A stretch of DNA of 64,000 bases from CAYNEO01 sp964396245 (GCA_964396245.1 CAYNEO010000013.1:7550-71549), one strand, 5' to 3'. Counted from the stretch's first letter, positions 17,271-25,073 are shown. Notes: generated by a model not told the origin, from the letters alone. Program-made: numbers and translations.

Positions 17271-18412
17271 GGGCACACCCCGGTTATCACTTCAAATGAG
17301 GAACCGTCGGGCAGTTCAACGTTGAACGCCGTGTTTTCCATATCGACCAACGGTCCGCCGGTCGGATTTCGCCGAAAGACGTCAAACCGAAGCTTTACTT
17401 GCTGACCATCGGGGATCACCCGCGACAACGTAAAGACCGCCATATCGCCGCTCCCCGCGGCGGGGTTGTTGCTGTCGAACACGGTGGTGTCGTTCCAAAT
17501 TACATTGCGGTAGTATGCCGTTGGTGATGTCCAGGAGAGCCGTACCCAATCGATAGTGATATCGCCGCCGGTCGCATTCTCGATCCAGAAGAAGAATCCA
17601 TGACAGTCGGCTGCCACCGAATCAGAGCCGGAGACTTTGACGAGGCTGCCGCCCGACGGTGCGGCAGTCCACAAGTCGACCGGGAGAACATAGGTGCCGT
17701 ACACGCTGGATCCCGGTGTAACGGAAGCGTAGCCGACGATGGTATCCGGGCCGGGCAGGTAGACGATTTGGAGCGGATGGTTGCCGATTACAACCGAGTC
17801 AAAAGTAAAATAACCGCCGTCATCAGTCGTGGTTGCGCGCGTCTGCATCCCGCCGATGCCGTCAGGTAAGGTCAGTTGCACCGATATGGAGTCGCTGTAA
17901 ACCGCGCCCGGGGGTGCACCGTCGATATCCAGCACGTTTCCCGTGACGGCATTGTAGAGAAGGACGTCGGTTGAGGCGGCGATGCGCCGCGTTATCGGAC
18001 TGCCGGAGCCGGTGGACGTGATGGTGATTCCGTTGAATGTGTAGGGGATATTCCAGGCGTCTGATTTGTAGTCATCGGCGACTTGCGTAAGTCGGTTCTC
18101 TATGTACGGTCCCTTCCATGTTGCCAGTCCGGCGGGGTTAGCGTGGAGGGCATCGAGATCAGGCGGGAGAGCGCCGACATCGCCCACGTACCCAAAGTCG
18201 GCCCGGGCGCCGTTGCTCTGCAGATTGGGATTACCGGCGACTGCAAACGCGAGGACGTCCATCTCCTGCCGCGTCTGCTCGATGCGCGCGTTGTCATATA
18301 TCTGCCTGCCCGAGCGAAAAGCGACAGCCGCGAGGATACCGAAGATCACGATCACGATGACCAGTTCGATCAACGTGAAGCCCGTTTCTCTTGTGTGTGG
18401 AATGCGACTCAT
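17267..18412 (-). CDS. GspG-like pseudopilin with two extra beta-rich domains (third of cluster)
   Basis: A 381-residue protein. The leader MSRIPHTRETG precedes FTLIELVIVIVIFGIL, a prepilin signal. The shared core (DFGYVGDVGALPPDLDAL, NPAGLATWKGPYI, KSDAWNIPYTFNG) follows, then the regulatory-like beta domain (GAPPGAVYSDS to IVYLPGPDTI). It adds about 130 residues at the C-terminus (from TAAPSGGSLVKV to the end) with alternating hydrophobic strands and no motif I recognise. The upstream stop and this start share a base (TGATG); a GTG at 18415 is the alternative start. Confidence 0.84.
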   Translation of the reverse strand: MSRIPHTRETGFTLIELVIVIVIFGILAAVAFRSGRQIYDNARIEQTRQEMDVLAFAVAGNPNLQSNGARADFGYVGDVGALPPDLDALHANPAGLATWKGPYIENRLTQVADDYKSDAWNIPYTFNGITITSTGSGSPITRRIAASTDVLLYNAVTGNVLDIDGAPPGAVYSDSISVQLTLPDGIGGMQTRATTTDDGGYFTFDSVVIGNHPLQIVYLPGPDTIVGYASVTPGSSVYGTYVLPVDLWTAAPSGGSLVKVSGSDSVAADCHGFFFWIENATGGDITIDWVRLSWTSPTAYYRNVIWNDTTVFDSNNPAAGSGDMAVFTLSRVIPDGQQVKLRFDVFRRNPTGGPLVDMENTAFNVELPDGSSFEVITGVCP

Positions 18413-20217
18413 CACGGGCTCTCCGGTGTGCCGGGGATCACGAATGTCGCCGGGTCGTTTTGATTATTGTACTGGGCGGCAATCCAGCCGGCGGAGCGTG
18501 CCGAGTTGGAAATCCGGACTTCGTCGATACGCCCCCGGAAATACGAATCATTCCAGCCGACATTCAGGGCAATGCCGAGGTCATAGTTGTTCGTATACGG
18601 ATCGAGAGTCGCCGAGTACGCATAGTCTCGGTCGGGAGCGCCGTCGATAAAGGTTCGCACCTGCGAGCCGTCATAGGTGCAGGTGACATAATGCCAGTCA
18701 GTCCGAAACCAGTTGACGTTCTTGCCGAAATTAAATTCCTGCCAGCCGCCGCTATAAAACGTGCTGTATGGGAAGCCGCCGTTACGGAACTCGAAAAGAG
18801 CGTAGTTCGAGCCGCGCTGAAGCACATCGGCGCGTCCCGAAGCTTCTATCACGTAAATCCAGGCTTCCATGGTGATGGATGAGCCTGCAACCGTCACGCC
18901 GCCGGCGGGGATACTTATGTAATCGTTGACGCCGTCAAATTCGAGCGAAGTTCCCACCTGACCATCGACCCGATCGCCGGAATTCATCGCCCCATGGACC
19001 GAGCCGTTGTTGCCGTTGCGGGTCGCGTCGATGCATTGCGGCGGCGCCGAGGCGGGGTCTTCGTTCAAGTGTTGTACGACTACGTAGTTGTTATCCCAGA
19101 CCTCGTTGGCGCCATAGGGCTCGTTTGGCGCCGGTTGGGTTTGTCCCGGGTTATGGTACCAAACATAGATTGACATATTGCTGGTCGCCGAAACAGAGGG
19201 GACCCCGACCCAGATCTCCGCCTTGCCAAGGGCGGGGTTCGGACTGATGCTGAAATTCTGAATATCGCAGGGCAGGCGGTTATTGCCCGATATGTCGGAA
19301 GAAAACCAAATATCGTCGCCACCGTTCGCAGCCGGGTACTGTCCGCCGGCATCGAACATTTCTATCGGAAGGTTTGCCTCGGTTAGCAGGACGGGGAAGT
19401 CTGACAGGTCGGAGACTACGCGCGATGCCTGGATAATGAGTTCGCATCGGCGACTGTCAGCGGGCGAGGCGTCGAAGTGGGCGAACGCAAACTTGTAGCC
19501 GACAGCGCCCCTGTTGCGAGGCAGGACGGTTGCGAAGCGGTGCAGGGTATCGGCCACCGGTGTGAAGATGACTTCGATGGGATGACTGCCGACAGGAAGG
19601 CTGTTGAATTGGAACGCGCCGTTGGAATCGGGCGATACTGCCACGATCGCAGTGCCGCCGGCGCCGTTCGGAACGGTCATGACAATGCGAACGGAATCTT
19701 TGAGCACCGGACCGGGCGGACTTCCGTTGACATCGACCACGGTTCCGCTCAGCACGTTGCTGAGGTAATCGGAGATTGCGTCTGCGAACTTCCGGATAAT
19801 TGCCGAGCCGCTGCCGGTTGAAGTTATGGTTGTGCCGCCGGTATACACGTACGGAACGCCCCAGCCGTCGAGACGGAAACTGACTGAATCCTGCGCTATG
19901 TCTTGCGTGACGTATGGCCCTTTCCATGTAGCGTAACCGCCGGGATTGGTACGAAGCGCCCGGAGGTCGGGCGGAAAAGCCCCAATGTCTCCCACATAGC
20001 CGAAATCGGAACGGATTCCGGCATTCGTGACGGATGGATCACCGGCAATGGCTTTCGCGAGGTTATCCATTTCGCGCCCGGTTTCGACCTTGCGGCTGTC
20101 GCTGACCAGCGCAGTCATCGAGCGCATAGCTACCGCGGCGAGGATACCGAGCACGATGATCATGATCAGCACTTCGATCAGGCCGAAGCCGCGATGGGAC
20201 CGCCCCATAAATGTCAT
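18412..20217 (-). CDS. Pseudopilin-anchored protein with DUF2341 and LamG-like domains (second of cluster)
   Basis: About 601 residues from the ATG at 20217. The leader ends SHRG before FGLIEVLIMIIVLGIL, a prepilin signal with Glu at +5. The core (DFGYVGDIGAFPPDL, NPGGYATWKGPYV, RLDGWGVPYVYTGG) and regulatory-like beta domain fill residues to about 250. Then come a DUF2341-type domain (FPVLLTEANLPIEMF to DIWFSSD) and a LamG/concanavalin-like domain (LEFDGVNDYISIP, MEAWIYV, WHYVTCTYDGS) closed by the usual GRIDEVRISNSARSAGWI. Such domains bind glycans or proteins at cell surfaces. An ATG at 20232 that overlaps the upstream stop is an alternative start. Confidence 0.85.
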   Translation of the reverse strand: MTFMGRSHRGFGLIEVLIMIIVLGILAAVAMRSMTALVSDSRKVETGREMDNLAKAIAGDPSVTNAGIRSDFGYVGDIGAFPPDLRALRTNPGGYATWKGPYVTQDIAQDSVSFRLDGWGVPYVYTGGTTITSTGSGSAIIRKFADAISDYLSNVLSGTVVDVNGSPPGPVLKDSVRIVMTVPNGAGGTAIVAVSPDSNGAFQFNSLPVGSHPIEVIFTPVADTLHRFATVLPRNRGAVGYKFAFAHFDASPADSRRCELIIQASRVVSDLSDFPVLLTEANLPIEMFDAGGQYPAANGGDDIWFSSDISGNNRLPCDIQNFSISPNPALGKAEIWVGVPSVSATSNMSIYVWYHNPGQTQPAPNEPYGANEVWDNNYVVVQHLNEDPASAPPQCIDATRNGNNGSVHGAMNSGDRVDGQVGTSLEFDGVNDYISIPAGGVTVAGSSITMEAWIYVIEASGRADVLQRGSNYALFEFRNGGFPYSTFYSGGWQEFNFGKNVNWFRTDWHYVTCTYDGSQVRTFIDGAPDRDYAYSATLDPYTNNYDLGIALNVGWNDSYFRGRIDEVRISNSARSAGWIAAQYNNQNDPATFVIPGTPESP

Positions 20218-20221
20218 GCTA

Positions 20222-20971
20222 TTACCACACATTTGTTGCCAGATGGAGCTCCAAATAACTTTGTCCGCCCGGGTTCACGACGATATTTCGACTGAGCGTG
20301 TCGTTATCGGGCAGGTATATCAGATTTAATTGGTGAATGCCTATCGGGATAGAGTCGAACACGGCGTAACCGTCGGCGCGCGGAACGAGGGACTTCATTG
20401 CCACTGAACCGGCGCCATCGGGGTACGTCAGGATAATGCGGACCGAATCCCGGAAGCGGTCGCCCGGCGGAGTGTTGTCGATGTCGGTCGTCACGATCGC
20501 GACACGGTTGTAGAGTAAATCCGCCACGGAAACGGCAATCACCTGAGAGACCGACGAACCGCTTCCGGTCGAAGTAATGGCGGTGCCGCCGGAGTACAGA
20601 TAGTTTCGTCCCCAGGCATCTCGCATGAATTCGGTACCCGTTCCCGACGATGAAAAGTCGTCGTAGATGTACGGGCCTTTCCATGTCGCGTAGCCGCCCG
20701 GATTCTGCCGCAGGGCGTCGAGCGACGGCGGCAGGCTGCCAATGTCGCCGACGTAGCCAAAATCGGTGCGCACCCCGCCCGAAAGCAGGCGAGGGTCGCC
20801 CGCGACGGCGTGGGCGAGGCTTTGTAGTTCGTGACGGGTTTCCTCCATCCGCGCCATCTCGGTCTGGTCATTCAGCGAGCGTACGGCGACGGTGGAGAGA
20901 ATCCCGATGATGATTATCACGACGATTACTTCGACCAAATTATGGCCGCGCTGTGAGGCAAAATCGGGCAT
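20222..20971 (-). CDS. GspG-like pseudopilin with C-terminal beta-sandwich domain (first of cluster)
   Basis: A 249-residue protein and the first gene of the pseudopilin operon. The leader MPDFASQRG is followed by HNLVEVIVVIIIIGIL; the mature first residue would be His rather than the usual Phe, while Glu at +5 is kept. The core is DFGYVGDIGSLPPSL, NPGGYATWKGPYI and MRDAWGRNYLYSGG, then the regulatory-like domain (NTPPGDRFRDS to LNLIYLPDNDTL). An AGGAG ribosome binding site lies five bases before the ATG. No assembly ATPase, secretin or prepilin peptidase gene is nearby. Confidence 0.85.
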   Translation of the reverse strand: MPDFASQRGHNLVEVIVVIIIIGILSTVAVRSLNDQTEMARMEETRHELQSLAHAVAGDPRLLSGGVRTDFGYVGDIGSLPPSLDALRQNPGGYATWKGPYIYDDFSSSGTGTEFMRDAWGRNYLYSGGTAITSTGSGSSVSQVIAVSVADLLYNRVAIVTTDIDNTPPGDRFRDSVRIILTYPDGAGSVAMKSLVPRADGYAVFDSIPIGIHQLNLIYLPDNDTLSRNIVVNPGGQSYLELHLATNVW

Positions 20972-21061
20972 ACGACTCCTGTGGAGATTTTCATCTCTAT
21001 GAGTCAGTTATCGGCCGATTGGCGGGGTATGTTAATGCAGGGCAAAAAGATGACGGGCACG

Positions 21062-21092
21062 AAAAAGCCGATTCCGCCAGGCGAAATCGGCT
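21062..21092 (-). terminator. Intrinsic terminator after ferredoxin gene
   Basis: On the minus strand an AGCCGATTTCGCC / GGCGGAATCGGCT stem is followed by five Ts. It separates the Fe-S operon from the pseudopilin operon on the same strand. Confidence 0.75.
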
Positions 21093-21116
21093 GATACTTC
21101 TGCTGCGACGGGGCTT

Positions 21117-21434
21117 TTAGAAATCGTCATCGTCCCATTCCGAGGATTTCTCCGGGATGCGGACGACCAGGTCACGGGTGACTTTTGCCTGACAGGCCAG
21201 GCGGGAGGTGTCGGTCAGGCCCTCGGCCTCATCGAGCATATCCTCTTCATCCTCGGACATCTCGTTGAGTGAATCGAATCCCTGTTCGATAACGATATGG
21301 CAGGTGGAACAGGCGCAGTTGCCGCCGCAGTTATGGTCTATCTTGATGTTGTTATCGAGGGCGGCGTCCAGTACGGGAGTGCCTTCCCTGACTTCAACTT
21401 CCACATCCAATGGCAGAAAGCGTACTTTCGGCAT
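21117..21434 (-). CDS. fdx: [2Fe-2S] ferredoxin, adrenodoxin/Isc type
   Basis: A 105-residue ferredoxin. NCGGNCACSTCHIVIEQG supplies three cluster cysteines and SRLACQAKV the fourth. The acidic helix MSEDEEDMLDEA is typical of the adrenodoxin/Isc Fdx group that feeds electrons to Fe-S cluster assembly. ATG at 21434 is chosen; a TTG at 21443 closer to a GGAGAG site is possible. It is last in a minus-strand unit with the A-type carrier and the DUF2480-like gene. Confidence 0.93.
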   Translation of the reverse strand: MPKVRFLPLDVEVEVREGTPVLDAALDNNIKIDHNCGGNCACSTCHIVIEQGFDSLNEMSEDEEDMLDEAEGLTDTSRLACQAKVTRDLVVRIPEKSSEWDDDDF

Positions 21435-21495
21435 TTCAATCAAACTCTCCGTCTCTCCTTTCCAAACATACAGCCGTGTTGCGTTAAACGGTAGT

Positions 21496-21810
21496 TCAAT
21501 TTTCTCTGCGATAAACCACGACGTTGTCGTGTTCGTTCCCGAAACGGACAGATTTTGCTCTTGAACTAAGTCTGCCGGTAATCAGCATGTAGGCCCAGGG
21601 AGGGATGAGAGTCGACGCGCAGCCTCGGACCAGCACAGTCTTGTCGCGGAATTTCTCCCAGTCGTACCGGTCGGCGTTTTCGAGGAATTTATCTTCGAAG
21701 AACGTGCCGTCGGTCAGTAACTCGGCGGGATCAACTATTTCGTAGGCCATGTGTTTGCCGCAACAGTGGTCCGGGGAGGTATAGCCGTCGCATCTCCGAA
21801 CCGGGGTCAA
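21496..21810 (-). CDS. DUF2480-like protein
   Basis: A 104-residue protein if the TTG directly after the upstream stop is used; an ATG at 21750 would give 84 residues. The segment ENADRYDWEKFRDKTVLVRG followed by CASTLIPPWAYMLITGRL matches what I recall of DUF2480, a family of unknown function in Bacteroidetes (Cys-rich strand, then a PxWAYML motif). Family members are usually longer, about 160 residues, so this form lacks much of the N-terminal part. Its place between an A-type carrier and a ferredoxin suggests a role in Fe-S metabolism, by inference only. Confidence 0.65.
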   Translation of the reverse strand: MTPVRRCDGYTSPDHCCGKHMAYEIVDPAELLTDGTFFEDKFLENADRYDWEKFRDKTVLVRGCASTLIPPWAYMLITGRLSSRAKSVRFGNEHDNVVVYRREN

Positions 21811-22170
21811 TCAGCAACTGAAGGATGAGCCGCACCCGCAGGACCGCCTGGCGTTTGGGTTTTCGAACGTGAAGCCGCCGCCCAGCAGACCGCCCTTGTA
21901 GTCGAGGGTCGAGCCGGCGAGATACGCCAGTGATTTCATGTCAACCCGCACCCTGATACCGTCGAAATCGAACTCCCGGTCGGTGTCGGAGGGATTGTTA
22001 TCAAACTGCATGGCATAGGAAAAGCCGGAACATCCGCCGGAACTGATCCCGATTCGCAGAAACACACTCTTGTCTTCTTCATCGGCCAAAAGCCGCTTGA
22101 GTTCGTCGACGGCGGGCGGAGTGACATTGATCAACCGGTCGCTCCGAGTTTCTTTAGCCTCGTTCGCCAT
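21811..22170 (-). CDS. A-type iron-sulfur cluster carrier/assembly protein (IscA/ErpA/SufA family)
   Basis: A 119-residue protein that carries Fe-S clusters to target enzymes. The three family cysteines are present: one in SSGGCSGFSYAMQF and the C-terminal pair in RRSCGCGSSF. The frame is open further upstream, but the ATG at 22170 has a good AGGAG site nine bases before it, so that start is used. The stop codon is immediately followed by the start of the DUF2480-like gene. It diverges from the Rrf2/IscR-type regulator, which probably controls it. Confidence 0.95.
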   Translation of the reverse strand: MANEAKETRSDRLINVTPPAVDELKRLLADEEDKSVFLRIGISSGGCSGFSYAMQFDNNPSDTDREFDFDGIRVRVDMKSLAYLAGSTLDYKGGLLGGGFTFENPNARRSCGCGSSFSC

Positions 22171-22206
22171 AATTGTAAACTCCTTTTTGTTGCAGATACG
22201 TCGGCA

Positions 22207-22234
22207 CGTATACCCGGATGTAAAAGTGTACCAA
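22207..22234 (-). promoter_or_regulatory. Candidate promoter for A-type carrier operon
   Basis: On the minus strand TTGGTA (22229-22234) and TATACG (22207-22212) are 16 bases apart, about 37 bases before the start codon. Confidence 0.4.
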
Positions 22235-22367
22235 AAAGGTCCAAGATTCATAACACGAAGGGACGCCGACAAGTTCTCGTTTTTTTGGATTTTTTTGCCG
22301 GATGGCGGGTTTCTCATGGGGAAAGCGACGACTTTTCGACGAAGCGGACAAACATAACCAAAAAAGG

Positions 22368-22399
22368 CCGACTTGTCCAAAAAATGACCGATTTGTTCA
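22368..22399 (+). repeat. Two 12-base direct repeats, possible operator half-sites
   Basis: CCGACTTGTCCA (22368-22379) and CCGATTTGTTCA (22388-22399) match at 10 of 12 positions. They start exactly 20 bases apart, about two helical turns, just upstream of the iscR-like promoter. Confidence 0.45.
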
Positions 22400-22404
22400 C
22401 TTTT

Positions 22405-22433
22405 TTGTGGACTAAGGCAATCTTTTTTATTAT
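22405..22433 (+). promoter_or_regulatory. Candidate promoter for Rrf2/IscR-type regulator
   Basis: TTGTGG (22405-22410) and TATTAT (22428-22433) are 17 bases apart and precede the regulator by about 80 bases. Confidence 0.45.
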
Positions 22434-22472
22434 CCTCCGGTATAAACGTGGAAAGAATAGGATATTTTTCCG

Positions 22473-22484
22473 GGTTCTAGAACC
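22473..22484. promoter_or_regulatory. Perfect palindrome, candidate operator
   Basis: GGTTCTAGAACC is fully self-complementary and lies 29 bases before the regulator start, downstream of its likely promoter. A dimeric repressor could bind it. It does not resemble the known E. coli IscR sites. Confidence 0.45.
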
Positions 22485-22513
22485 AGGCACCGAATGAATG
22501 AAGGAAGTTGACC

Positions 22514-22924
22514 ATGCAGTTATCACGAAAAGCGGACTATGCCCTGCGAGCGGTTCGTCACCTCTCAACCCTGCCGAAGGGCAAGCTCGGATCAATCAAC
22601 ACAATAGCGGAAGCCGAAAATATCCCGCGTGAATTTCTGGCGAAGATTCTCAAAGATCTGACTCGCGGAGGAATCCTGGTATCGTACCAGGGCGTGACCG
22701 GCGGATATCGGCTGTCGCGATTGCCGAAGGAAGTGTCATTTCTTGATGTTATCGAGGCGATCGAGGGGCCGATCCATATAAATTTGTGTACCGAGGGTCC
22801 CGGTTGCGGCTGTGACCAGTATACCGGTTGTCAGTTCCGTGGATTCTGGGAGACGCAGGAAACCAGTCTCAAGAAAGCTCTCGGCAAACATCATTTCGGC
22901 AAATACCGCACGGGTCGTCGATAA
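22514..22924 (+). CDS. Rrf2-family transcriptional regulator, IscR-like
   Basis: A 136-residue regulator. The N-terminal winged helix begins MQLSRKADYALRAVRHLS, and PREFLAKILKDLTRGGILVSYQG plus GGYRLSR are family blocks. Four cysteines lie at about residues 94-107 (LCTEGPGCGCDQYTGCQF), spaced so that three could hold a [2Fe-2S] cluster as in IscR. ATG at 22514 follows an AAGGAAG site by six bases. It diverges from the Fe-S carrier operon, which it probably regulates in response to Fe-S status or stress. A strong terminator lies about 110 bases downstream. Confidence 0.9.
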   Translation: MQLSRKADYALRAVRHLSTLPKGKLGSINTIAEAENIPREFLAKILKDLTRGGILVSYQGVTGGYRLSRLPKEVSFLDVIEAIEGPIHINLCTEGPGCGCDQYTGCQFRGFWETQETSLKKALGKHHFGKYRTGRR

Positions 22925-23034
22925 GCAAGAGCCGGGCTGTTCGTCCTCTATAGTACTTGAGAGATTTCTGAATCAACCGCCCGGTCAGGAGGATGTTTCA
23001 GGCGAAGGATGAGCGGTCGGCGGATGTAAAGCAG

Positions 23035-23076
23035 GGCTTTCGCAGAAGCATATTTGCTTGTGCGAGAGCCTTTTTT
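23035..23076 (+). terminator. Intrinsic terminator after iscR-like gene
   Basis: GGCTTTCGCA pairs with TGCGAGAGCC around an inner AAGCA-TATT-TGCTT hairpin, followed by six Ts. Confidence 0.75.
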
Positions 23077-23214
23077 GATGTACTTTTTCTGCGGAAACGC
23101 AAGGGGGCCGGTTGTTTCGAGTGCGTCTTCCGGACAGCAGCCCGCCAAACTTTTCAGCGCGGCCGGCGTTATTCAAGTAGGAAGCTCGGTTGAGCGTAGA
23201 ACGAGGTAAAAACC

Positions 23215-24099
23215 ATGCAACGGTTTAATGATAAAGAACACAAGGTGAAGGTTGGCCTGGCGGAAATGCTCAAGGGCGGGGTCATCATGGATGTCACCAC
23301 GCCGGAACAGGCGAAGATCGCCGAGCAGGCCGGCGCCGCGGCGGTGATGGCGCTCGAGCGGGTGCCGTCGGATATCCGGGCCGAAGGCGGCGTGGCGCGC
23401 ATGGCCGATCTCGATATCATCGACGGGATCAAGCGCTCGGTCAGTATCCCGGTGATGGCCAAGTGCCGGATCGGGCATATCGTGGAAGCACGCGTGCTCG
23501 AAGCGATAGAGATTGACTTCATCGATGAATCCGAAGTATTGACGCCGGCGGACAACAAGTACCATATCGACAAGTGGTCGTTCAAGGTGCCCTTCGTCTG
23601 CGGGTGCCGCAATCTCGGCGAGGCGCTCCGGAGAATTTCCGAGGGGGCCGCGATGATCCGCACCAAGGGCGAAGCCGGGACGGGCGATGTCTCGCAGGCG
23701 GTCAAGCACCTGAGAGAGATCAACTCGGTGATGAAGTCCCTGACGGTGATGACGCCGGAGGAGCTCTACGGAATTGCCAAGGAGTACCAGGTGTCGATCG
23801 AGCTGGTGCGGATGGTGGCCGAGAAGGGCAAATTGCCGGTGCCGAATTTTGCCGCCGGCGGGGTGGCGACTCCGGCTGATGCGGCGCTGTGCATGTATCT
23901 CGGCGCCGAGGCGGTGTTTGTCGGCTCGGGCATTTTCAAATCATCGAATCCCGAGAAGACCGGCAAGGCGATCGTGTCGGCGACGACTCACTGGCAGAAT
24001 TACAGCGTCATTGCCGAGCACTCCCGCGCACTGGGGACGGCGATGAAGGGTATCTCGGCGGAGAGTATTCCCGAGGAGAACCAGCTGCAGTATCGATGA
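23215..24099 (+). CDS. pdxS: Pyridoxal 5'-phosphate synthase, synthase (lyase) subunit
   Basis: The 294-residue (beta/alpha)8 barrel makes PLP from ribose 5-phosphate, glyceraldehyde 3-phosphate and ammonia supplied by PdxT. Diagnostic blocks are KGGVIMDVTTPEQA, AGAAAVMALERVPSDIR, GGVARMADL, DFIDESEVLTPAD, RTKGEAGTGDV and NFAAGGVATPADA. The catalytic lysines are in KGGV-proximal and TKGEAG positions. It has a GAGGT site before the ATG and a strong terminator after it. Its partner pdxT lies two genes downstream rather than adjacent. Confidence 0.97.
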   Translation: MQRFNDKEHKVKVGLAEMLKGGVIMDVTTPEQAKIAEQAGAAAVMALERVPSDIRAEGGVARMADLDIIDGIKRSVSIPVMAKCRIGHIVEARVLEAIEIDFIDESEVLTPADNKYHIDKWSFKVPFVCGCRNLGEALRRISEGAAMIRTKGEAGTGDVSQAVKHLREINSVMKSLTVMTPEELYGIAKEYQVSIELVRMVAEKGKLPVPNFAAGGVATPADAALCMYLGAEAVFVGSGIFKSSNPEKTGKAIVSATTHWQNYSVIAEHSRALGTAMKGISAESIPEENQLQYR

Positions 24100-24127
24100 T
24101 GCCGTCCCTGGATTGAAAGTGATATAG

Positions 24128-24153
24128 AGGCCCCTGCAGAGGGGCCTTTTTTT
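24128..24153 (+). terminator. Intrinsic terminator after pdxS
   Basis: Perfect eight-base-pair stem AGGCCCCT / AGGGGCCT with a GCAG loop, running into seven Ts. Confidence 0.9.
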
Positions 24154-24208
24154 GTTGCCTGAGAAAAGTGATGCCGTGAGGGAACGTCAACACGTATAAC
24201 TCCAATGT

Positions 24209-24949
24209 ATGGCGCAACGATCGAAGATAGAGTATACCTTTCGCACCTGGAATCCGGTCACCGGCTGTCATGCCGTCAGTGCCGGCTGCGAGCATTGTTA
24301 TGCCGAGCGGATGGCGCGCAGATTACAGGGGATGGGCGTCGAGAAATACAAGAACGGATTCGAAGTCACGGTTCATCCGGAGGTTCTCGAGCAGCCGTTG
24401 CGGTGGAAAAAGCCGCAGGTGATTTTTGTCAATTCGATGTCGGACTTGTTTCACCCGAAAATTCCAATCGCGTTTCTTCGGCAGGTATTCGACGTCATGA
24501 AGCGGGCGGACCATCACGTATTTCAGGCGCTAACGAAGCGCTCCAAACGGTTGGTGAAACTTGCCCCGGAATTGCCATGGCCGGAGAATCTCTGGATGGG
24601 CGTGACGGTCGAAAGCGGGCACTACAAGTTTCGCATTAACGATCTTCGTAAGACCAAGGCGGGTATAAAATTCCTGTCGTTAGAACCGCTGCTGGGGCCG
24701 CTCGGGGAGCTTGATTTGACCGGGATTGACTGGGTAATTGTGGGCGGCGAGTCAGGTCCGGGGGCGCGGTTGATGAAGAAGGAATGGGTGCTGGATATCC
24801 AGCGTCAGTGCGATGAACAGGGGGTAGCGTTCTTTTTCAAGCAGTGGGGCGGGGTGAACAAGAAGAAGGCGGGTCGGATGCTGGACGGCCACCTGTATGA
24901 AGACATGCCGGAATTGCCGTCGATAGACGCCCAGACATCGCTGCTTTAG
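24209..24949 (+). CDS. DUF5131 (phage Gp37/Gp68-like) family protein
   Basis: A 246-residue protein. WNPVTGCHAVSAGCEHCYAERMA near the N-terminus has the family C-x6-C-x2-C arrangement, reminiscent of a radical-SAM-like cluster site. NSMSDLFHPKIP, HVFQALTKRSKR, LWMGVTVES, FLSLEPLLGPL, IDWVIVGGESGPGAR and FFKQWGG are the usual blocks of the Gp37/Gp68 family. The biochemical role is not established; some relatives accompany three-Cys-motif (TcmP) proteins, but none is here. There is no other phage gene around, so it is probably a chromosomal family member. Confidence 0.85.
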   Translation: MAQRSKIEYTFRTWNPVTGCHAVSAGCEHCYAERMARRLQGMGVEKYKNGFEVTVHPEVLEQPLRWKKPQVIFVNSMSDLFHPKIPIAFLRQVFDVMKRADHHVFQALTKRSKRLVKLAPELPWPENLWMGVTVESGHYKFRINDLRKTKAGIKFLSLEPLLGPLGELDLTGIDWVIVGGESGPGARLMKKEWVLDIQRQCDEQGVAFFFKQWGGVNKKKAGRMLDGHLYEDMPELPSIDAQTSLL

Positions 24950-25073
24950 TCCACTTGTTGGGGACCTTCAAGTCCTTAAAATGCCGCAAAATAGGGCATT
25001 CTCACCATTCTCGTCTTGCGCTCCGGCCCGGTACAGGTTATCTTTACCGGTGAGCACGTACAGGGTATCAACT

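Larger units (their letters stand above)
22171..22513. other. 343-base divergent regulatory region between the A-type carrier and iscR-like genes
   Basis: An AT-rich region with no gene. It holds a candidate promoter for each direction, a pair of near-identical 12-base direct repeats (22368-22379 and 22388-22399) and a perfect 12-base palindrome at 22473-22484, each listed separately. Confidence 0.6.

Noticed and set aside
22993..23193. 66-codon open frame with a GGAGG-like site after the iscR-like gene
   Set aside because: It reads straight through a strong intrinsic terminator (23035-23076), is Arg/Phe-rich without motif, and shows no family resemblance.
24209..24949. Prophage remnant suggested by the Gp37/Gp68 family name
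   Set aside because: No integrase, structural or lysis gene is near. The family is widespread on chromosomes, so no mobile element is called.
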